Assembly (NCBI GenBank): GCA_900767495.1
Contig: CAAFZH010000073.1
Location: forward strand, 1-7,031
Direction: 5' to 3'
Length of the DNA: 7,031 bases
Source of the DNA: Clostridia bacterium
Lineage (GTDB): Bacteria > Bacillota > Clostridia > Christensenellales > Borkfalkiaceae
This document shows, piece after piece, positions 1-4,545 of the stretch. Both the position numbers and the translations under genes were made by a program. How positions within the stretch are numbered: the first letter of the stretch is position 1; each line of letters starts with the position of its first letter. A model generated the notes under the pieces. The model ran no database searches, was not told where the DNA came from, and saw nothing but the letters and a program-made list of their open reading frames with translations.

Positions 1-1
1 C

Positions 2-1090
2 GACGAAACGATAAGGCGTTTTTGTCTGCTGCCGGAGATAGACGAAAGAGCGGAGAGTTATAAGCGGGACGATTACGTCGAAACGCTTACGCTTGCCGAG
101 TTATGCGACGAATTTCGCGAATTTGCGGCTTATAAGTTGAAATTGTATTACGATATATCGGATATAAGGCGGTTTATCGCGGGTTTGGCGGTAACCAAAA
201 TAATAATATTGCAGGGAATGTCCGGAACGGGAAAAACCTCGCTTGCATACGCGTTCGGACAGTTTCTGGATAATCCGTCCACGGTAATCCCCGTACAACC
301 GATGTGGAAGGAACGAACGGATTTGTTGGGATATTACAACGAATTTACCAAGCGGTTTAACGAAACGGATTTACTCGTAAAAATGTACGAGGCGCTGTAC
401 AGCAAGGATATATACATAACGGTACTGGACGAAATGAACATAGCGCGAGTAGAGTATTATTTTGCCGAGTTTTTGTCCTTGCTCGAATTGCCGAACGAAA
501 AAGAGAGATATTTAACGGTAGTAAGCGACGGATGGCAGACCGACCCGCTGAAGATGAAAGACGGAAAGATAAACCTGCCGCCCAATATGTGGTTTATAGG
601 GACGGCGAATAACGACGATTCGACTTTTGCGATATCGGATAAAGTATACGACAGGGCAATGGTGTTGAATCTGGATAAAAAGAGCGAGCCGTTTAAAGGC
701 AAGAAAACGAATAAAAGGCATATAGCGGCGGAAGAGTTTAAAAGACTTACCGCGGAGGCGGAGAAAGAATACGTATTGACGAAGAGAAACGAGAAAAGGC
801 TTGAAACGTTGGATAAATATCTGATAGAGCATTTTCATATAACGTTCGGAAACCGAATAATGAAACAGATACGGTCGTACGTGCCGATATACGTAGGATG
901 CGGGGGCGAAGAACTGGAGGCATTGGACGATATATTGTCCAAGAAGATAATGAGGAAGTTGGAAATGCAAAACCCGGTACACGTGAAGAGGTCGGCGGAC
1001 GATTTATGCGCATATCTCGACGAGTTGTTCGGCGACGGAGCGATGCCGCTTTGCAAAGAGTACGTATTAAGACTTAAAAATAACGCGTAA
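2..1090 (+). CDS. McrB-like AAA+ ATPase, 5'-truncated by the window edge
   Basis: The frame is open from base 2, so the true start lies to the left; 362 residues are visible. After a helical leader of about 45 residues comes a AAA+ core: Walker A GMSGTGKT at fragment residues 72-79 (bases 215-238), the motif WKERTDLLGYYNEF typical of McrB/AAA_5 (dynein-related) ATPases, Walker B LDEMNIARVEYYFAEF with acidic D143-E144, sensor-1 region GTANNDDSTF (N203, N204), and VYDRA with a candidate arginine finger R218. A helical lid follows, with an FGNR motif and a KKIMRKLE segment near the end. No membrane segment is visible, so it should be cytoplasmic. Family members use NTP hydrolysis to remodel partner proteins. 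McrB itself works with McrC in restriction, but no McrC or nuclease is visible here. The stop lies 19 bases before the transglutaminase gene, which suggests co-transcription and a link to surface-protein function (inference). The ATPase call is firm; the substrate is unknown. Confidence 0.9.
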   Translation, partial: DETIRRFCLLPEIDERAESYKRDDYVETLTLAELCDEFREFAAYKLKLYYDISDIRRFIAGLAVTKIIILQGMSGTGKTSLAYAFGQFLDNPSTVIPVQPMWKERTDLLGYYNEFTKRFNETDLLVKMYEALYSKDIYITVLDEMNIARVEYYFAEFLSLLELPNEKERYLTVVSDGWQTDPLKMKDGKINLPPNMWFIGTANNDDSTFAISDKVYDRAMVLNLDKKSEPFKGKKTNKRHIAAEEFKRLTAEAEKEYVLTKRNEKRLETLDKYLIEHFHITFGNRIMKQIRSYVPIYVGCGGEELEALDDILSKKIMRKLEMQNPVHVKRSADDLCAYLDELFGDGAMPLCKEYVLRLKNNA

Positions 1091-1095
1091 ATTAT

Positions 1096-1100
1096 AAGGA
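1096..1100 (+). promoter_or_regulatory. Shine-Dalgarno site for the transglutaminase gene
   Basis: AAGGA sits nine bases upstream of the ATG at 1110, inside the 19-base gap after the ATPase stop. It fixes this ATG as the start. The short gap leaves no room for a separate promoter or terminator, which supports one transcript with the upstream gene. Confidence 0.75.
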
Positions 1101-1109
1101 CTTTTCGTT

Positions 1110-4100
1110 ATGAGTAAAAAAGCGAAGTTAATATACATAATAGGCGCGGCGGCTATCGGCGTTCTGACAGTACTTACCGCTTTGTTTGCCTTAATAAGCG
1201 TCGGCGTAATAGACGGGCGGCAAAAAACGGTCTTGTTTTCGTCGGCTTCCGCCACGTTTACTTACGACGGTAAGGAACACGTTTCTTCCGAGTGGGAAAT
1301 TAAGGACGGCGAATTGAAGGAAGGACATACCGCCAAGGTTACGGTAACGGGAATTCAGACCGACGTAGGGCAGAGCGTTAATAATATAGCAGCCGTTATA
1401 CTCGATTCAAATGGCGCGGACGTTACTTCGGACTACGTCGTGCAGTATGCTCCGGGTACCATTACCGTTATAAAAAGGGCGATTACCATAAAGACCTTTG
1501 ACAAGAGTAAAGTGTACGACGGCACGCCGTTGACTTGTAAAGAGTACGAAATTTCACAAGGCGATTTGGCTGAAAATCAAATTGTGGATTGTAACGTTTC
1601 GGGCAGTATTGTCGGCGTCGGAACAAAAGAAAACTCGGTTTCCGCAATCGTCAGAGATGCCGGCGGCAACGATAAGACCGATAATTACGAAATTTCATAC
1701 GTTCTCGGCTCGCTCAGCGTAACCGAGCGCCCGATCACGATTGTATCGGGAAGTAAATCCAAAATCTACGACGGAACGCCTTTAACGTGCGAGGACTATG
1801 AAATTAAGAGCGGAGAGGTAATTTCGATTCATACTATCGAGTATAAATCGGAATCTTCCGTTACCGACGCCGGTGAAACCGAAAACAGAGCCATAGTAAA
1901 AATCGTTGACGGCGACGGCGTTGACGTCAGCGGTAATTATTCCGTAGAAATAGTTTGCGGTAAACTTTCAGTTGAAAAAAGGCGTTTGTCGGTTGTTTCC
2001 GCCGACGCGACTAAAACTTACGACGGCAAGCCGCTTATAAAAGAACAATGTCGCGTTTCGGACGATACACCCCTCGTCGACGGCGAAACCTTGTCGTCCG
2101 ATCGATATTCTTCGGTAACGGATGCAGGCGTATACGAAAACAAATTTTCAGTTGTTATAACTGACGGAAACGGTTTGGTAAAGACCGCCGATTACGAAAT
2201 AGAATTTACTTACGGGACTTTAAAAATAATTCCGTTGACGATAACCGTTACCACTCCGACCAAGCATCGGGTTTACAACGGTCAGCCGCTGACTTGCGAC
2301 GACTATTCCTTTAAGTCGGATAATAAAATACTCGATATACACGATTATACTGTACAAAAAACAGGAGAAATTACTGACGTCGGCTCTGTGGAAAACACGG
2401 CTAAAATAGAGGTTACGGAAAAATCTACGGGACGCGACGTTTCGGCGAATTACGAGTTTGACTATATGTTCGGCGACCTGATCGTAACCCCGAGACCTCT
2501 TGCCGTGCAGTCTAAAAATGCGGAAAAGTACTATGACGGTACGGAACTTACGTGCGACGAATGGGAAATAGCGACAAAAACTCAACCCGTCGAGGGACAT
2601 ACGGTAAGCGTTAAGGTTGTAGGGAAAAGATTGTCCGTCGGGCAAGACCCCAACACAATCGCGGAAGTTTCCGTAACCGATGAAAACGGAAATGACGTTA
2701 CGTTTAATTATGAAGTTACAAAAATACCGGGTGTTTTAGCGGTAAAAGACGATTCCGGCAGCGGCTCGGGAAGCGGTTCCGGCAGCGGCTCGGAAAGCGG
2801 TTCCGGCGGCGCGGGGGCTACCGGTAATTTCAGCAAGCCCGACAACAGTAACTCGCAACCCGTTTTAATCGTTAAAAGCGATTATTCGGGGAAGTTATAT
2901 TTCAGATATGAAAGTGCGGGAAATTATACGGGTAACGGGTGGACGGCGGCAAATGAATTTACCGACCGTATAGACGGATATTCTTTGAATTATTTACCGT
3001 CTTTGCTTTGCTACGGAAAAATCAACGCTCAAAACGCGTCGATAAAAAATCTCGGAAACGAGTACGTTTTGCCGTACTTTGCGATTCTCGGCGGCGGTAC
3101 GTGCGCGTCGCAAACGAGCGACGTCCGCTATCGGGGAGAAGCCCCTTCCGATTATACCGTTTCGTATTTTCCTTACGAAAAAGTATCCGCAAACCTTTCT
3201 TCGTTAAATGCCGCCTCGGGTGGATATGCCGCGATAGAGGCCAGGTACAGAGAGTTCGTTTATGCAAATTATTTGCAGATTCCCGACTCTACAAAAGTGT
3301 TTTTATCTAAAATTATAACCGAACAAGGTTTCAGAAAAGACGACGCAAATATAATCGATAAAGTGGCGTCTTATATTCAGACTAGTGCCGAATATAATCT
3401 CGATTTCAATGAAGAATTAAATCGTCAGAAAGACGTAGTCGTGGCGTTTTTAGCCGATTATAAAGAGGGTATTTGTCAACATTACGCCTCGGCGGGTACT
3501 ATGATGTTTCGCGCTCTCGGAATTCCCGCAAGATACGTCGGCGGTTACGTTTCAGACGTCGAAAAAGAAAAAGAAAAAACTATAACAACTAAACAGGCGC
3601 ACGCCTGGGTCGAGGTGTATCTGGACGGTATAGGGTGGTTTCCCGTGGAGGTAACCGGCGGCGGTCCCGGCGGCGGTTCGGGCGGTTCGGGCGGCTCGGG
3701 TGGCGAAGAAGATGCCGATAAGCCGTTGACTAAACTTACCGTAACCCCCGTAACTACGTATGTAAAATATAACGGCTTAACGGTTAAACCCGTTAACGAC
3801 GTGAGGGGATTAACGTCCTTTCTGCAAAAAAATCCAGGATACAGGTACGAGGTTGAAGTTTCGGGAGAATACCGTAACGTCGGGATATATGAAACTTCGA
3901 TATCGTCGTTTAAGTTGTTCGATGCCGACGGAAATGACGTTACCGAAAAGTACGATATTAAGTTAAATACGGGGACTTTACAAATTTATTGTAGCGAAAT
4001 AACGATTTCTACCGGTTCGCTGTCGCAAGTATATAACGGGCAGGCTTTAAAATCTGAGGACTTGCCGAAAGTTTCGGGCGATTTAATGTACGGACATAGA

Positions 4101-4502
4101 TTTGAAATTCTCAAAACGACGATTTCGAGGAAAAACGTGGGTACGAGCAGAAACGCCGCCACGATAAAAATAGTAGACGCGGACGGAAACGACGTAACTT
4201 ATATGTACTTTATCAATAAAGACTTCGGAACGCTTACCGTTACACCGCGAGAAATAACGATTACGGCAAGGTCGGTTAAGCGCGCTTACGACGGAACCAA
4301 ATTGACTTGCAACGAGTATGACGTAGACGGGGAGATCGTCGACGGGGAAACTTTAGAAGTTACAATCAGCGGGGAACAACAGAAAGTAGGCAGTTGTTCT
4401 AACGTCGTAACGAGTGTTTCTATTATGGATAAATCGGGCAAAAGCGTAAGCAAGAACTACGTAATTAAGTGTGTGGACGGTACTTTAACGGTTACAAAAT
4501 AA
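1110..4502 (+). CDS. Membrane-anchored transglutaminase-like protein with flanking YDG/MBG repeats
   Basis: This 1130-residue protein has a short basic N-terminus (MSKKAK), one hydrophobic segment at about residues 8-34, and no C-terminal anchor or LPXTG. It is probably an N-in, type II surface protein. Residues 39-546 form six YDG/MBG-type repeats, 547-572 a Ser-Gly linker, and 573-725 a TgpA-like lead region with YFRYESAGNYTGNGW at 597-611. Residues 726-849 are the transglutaminase-like core, with Cys789 in GICQHYAS, His831 in AHAWVEVY and Glu847 in WFPVEVT. A Gly-rich linker covers 850-865, and three more repeats cover 874-1130. The family includes cysteine transferases and peptidases, so the core could cross-link, cleave or bind peptides or cell-wall components; which one is not visible. 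The Cys and His of the triad are intact and the third position is Glu rather than Asp. The start is supported by a good Shine-Dalgarno site. The domain call is strong; the enzymatic role is inferred. Confidence 0.92.
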   Translation: MSKKAKLIYIIGAAAIGVLTVLTALFALISVGVIDGRQKTVLFSSASATFTYDGKEHVSSEWEIKDGELKEGHTAKVTVTGIQTDVGQSVNNIAAVILDSNGADVTSDYVVQYAPGTITVIKRAITIKTFDKSKVYDGTPLTCKEYEISQGDLAENQIVDCNVSGSIVGVGTKENSVSAIVRDAGGNDKTDNYEISYVLGSLSVTERPITIVSGSKSKIYDGTPLTCEDYEIKSGEVISIHTIEYKSESSVTDAGETENRAIVKIVDGDGVDVSGNYSVEIVCGKLSVEKRRLSVVSADATKTYDGKPLIKEQCRVSDDTPLVDGETLSSDRYSSVTDAGVYENKFSVVITDGNGLVKTADYEIEFTYGTLKIIPLTITVTTPTKHRVYNGQPLTCDDYSFKSDNKILDIHDYTVQKTGEITDVGSVENTAKIEVTEKSTGRDVSANYEFDYMFGDLIVTPRPLAVQSKNAEKYYDGTELTCDEWEIATKTQPVEGHTVSVKVVGKRLSVGQDPNTIAEVSVTDENGNDVTFNYEVTKIPGVLAVKDDSGSGSGSGSGSGSESGSGGAGATGNFSKPDNSNSQPVLIVKSDYSGKLYFRYESAGNYTGNGWTAANEFTDRIDGYSLNYLPSLLCYGKINAQNASIKNLGNEYVLPYFAILGGGTCASQTSDVRYRGEAPSDYTVSYFPYEKVSANLSSLNAASGGYAAIEARYREFVYANYLQIPDSTKVFLSKIITEQGFRKDDANIIDKVASYIQTSAEYNLDFNEELNRQKDVVVAFLADYKEGICQHYASAGTMMFRALGIPARYVGGYVSDVEKEKEKTITTKQAHAWVEVYLDGIGWFPVEVTGGGPGGGSGGSGGSGGEEDADKPLTKLTVTPVTTYVKYNGLTVKPVNDVRGLTSFLQKNPGYRYEVEVSGEYRNVGIYETSISSFKLFDADGNDVTEKYDIKLNTGTLQIYCSEITISTGSLSQVYNGQALKSEDLPKVSGDLMYGHRFEILKTTISRKNVGTSRNAATIKIVDADGNDVTYMYFINKDFGTLTVTPREITITARSVKRAYDGTKLTCNEYDVDGEIVDGETLEVTISGEQQKVGSCSNVVTSVSIMDKSGKSVSKNYVIKCVDGTLTVTK
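1224..2747 (+). repeat. Six tandem YDG/MBG-type protein repeats (N-terminal stalk)
   Basis: Six units of 84-86 residues lie end to end, starting at bases 1224, 1476, 1728, 1980, 2235 and 2493. Each opens with an R-x-I-T-V-like strand, followed by YDG or YNG, usually LTC plus acidic/aromatic residues, then a T/S-D-V/A-G turn, an NGxDVT-like stretch, and a closing strand such as GTLTVT. This is the pattern of bacterial YDG/MBG surface repeats, beta-rich modules that build rod-like stalks. The units are divergent in DNA, so they are old copies. Confidence 0.85.
2754..2804 (+). repeat. 24-base tandem repeat encoding a Ser-Gly linker
   Basis: A 24-base unit encoding (Ser-Gly)4 runs at 2754-2777 and again at 2778-2801 with one mismatch, which turns a Gly into Glu, then begins a third time. 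It encodes the flexible hinge between the N-terminal stalk and the catalytic region. Such a short, GC-rich in-frame repeat can change length by slippage without breaking the frame (inference). Confidence 0.85.
3285..3656 (+). other. Transglutaminase-like core domain
   Basis: Residues 726-849 of the second gene. The nucleophile is Cys789 (codon at 3474) in GICQHYASAGTMMFRALGIP, the classic helix-start context, followed by the ARYVGGYV strand. The His is 831 (codon at 3600) in QAHAWVEVY, and the third position is Glu847 (codon at 3648) in GWFPVEVT. Order and spacing match the bacterial transglutaminase core superfamily. A lysine/glutamate-rich loop (EKEKEK) lies between the Cys and His motifs. 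Boundaries are approximate. Confidence 0.93.
3657..3704 (+). repeat. Gly-rich linker with 9-base tandem repeats
   Basis: Sixteen codons are almost all Gly and Ser. From 3672 a GGCGGTTCG unit repeats three times (the third with one change). This encodes a second flexible hinge, separating the enzyme core from the C-terminal repeats. It is distinct in sequence from the Ser-Gly linker on the other side of the domain. Confidence 0.85.
3729..4499 (+). repeat. Three tandem YDG/MBG-type protein repeats (C-terminal stalk)
   Basis: Units start at bases 3729, 3993 and 4248 and run to the stop codon. They carry KYNG, VYNG and AYDG in place of the core YDG, then DADGNDVT in the first two, and closing strands GTLQIY, GTLTVT and GTLTVT. 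The last unit has the LTCNEY motif; the other two lack its Cys. The protein ends directly after the last closing strand, so there is no C-terminal sorting signal. Confidence 0.82.
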
Positions 4503-4530
4503 TCGGCGAATATTTTTTATAAAGAAAAAC

Positions 4531-4536
4531 GGAAAA
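4531..4536 (+). promoter_or_regulatory. Weak Shine-Dalgarno site for the third gene
   Basis: GGAAAA lies nine bases before the ATG at 4546, within the AT-rich 43-base gap. It is a weaker match than the site of the previous gene. No hairpin with a T-run and no clear promoter is seen in the gap, so read-through from the second gene is likely. Confidence 0.45.
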
Positions 4537-4545
4537 TAAACGAAT

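Noticed and set aside
137..139. TTG as the start of the ATPase gene
   Set aside because: The frame stays open to base 2 and the upstream 45 codons read as the normal leader of this ATPase family. No good Shine-Dalgarno site precedes the TTG, so the gene is truncated by the window rather than starting here.
512..982. Minus-strand open frame of 156 codons inside the ATPase gene
   Set aside because: It lies wholly antisense to a well-supported gene, has no recognisable domain and no clear ribosome site; a shadow frame.
2220..2645. Minus-strand open frame of 141 codons inside the repeat region
   Set aside because: It is antisense to conserved YDG/MBG repeats, and its composition reflects the reverse complement of the repeat coding.
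3008..3310. Plus-strand open frame of 100 codons overlapping the transglutaminase gene
   Set aside because: It is in a different frame from a clearly conserved coding region, is Arg-rich from codon shift, and shows no domain.
4248..4502. C-terminal sortase signal in the transglutaminase protein
   Set aside because: There is no LPXTG-like motif, hydrophobic stretch or basic tail; the protein ends within the last repeat.
4503..4545. Possible terminator with a T-run (TATTTTTTAT) between the second and third genes
   Set aside because: There is no stable GC-rich hairpin before the T-run, so an intrinsic terminator is not supported.
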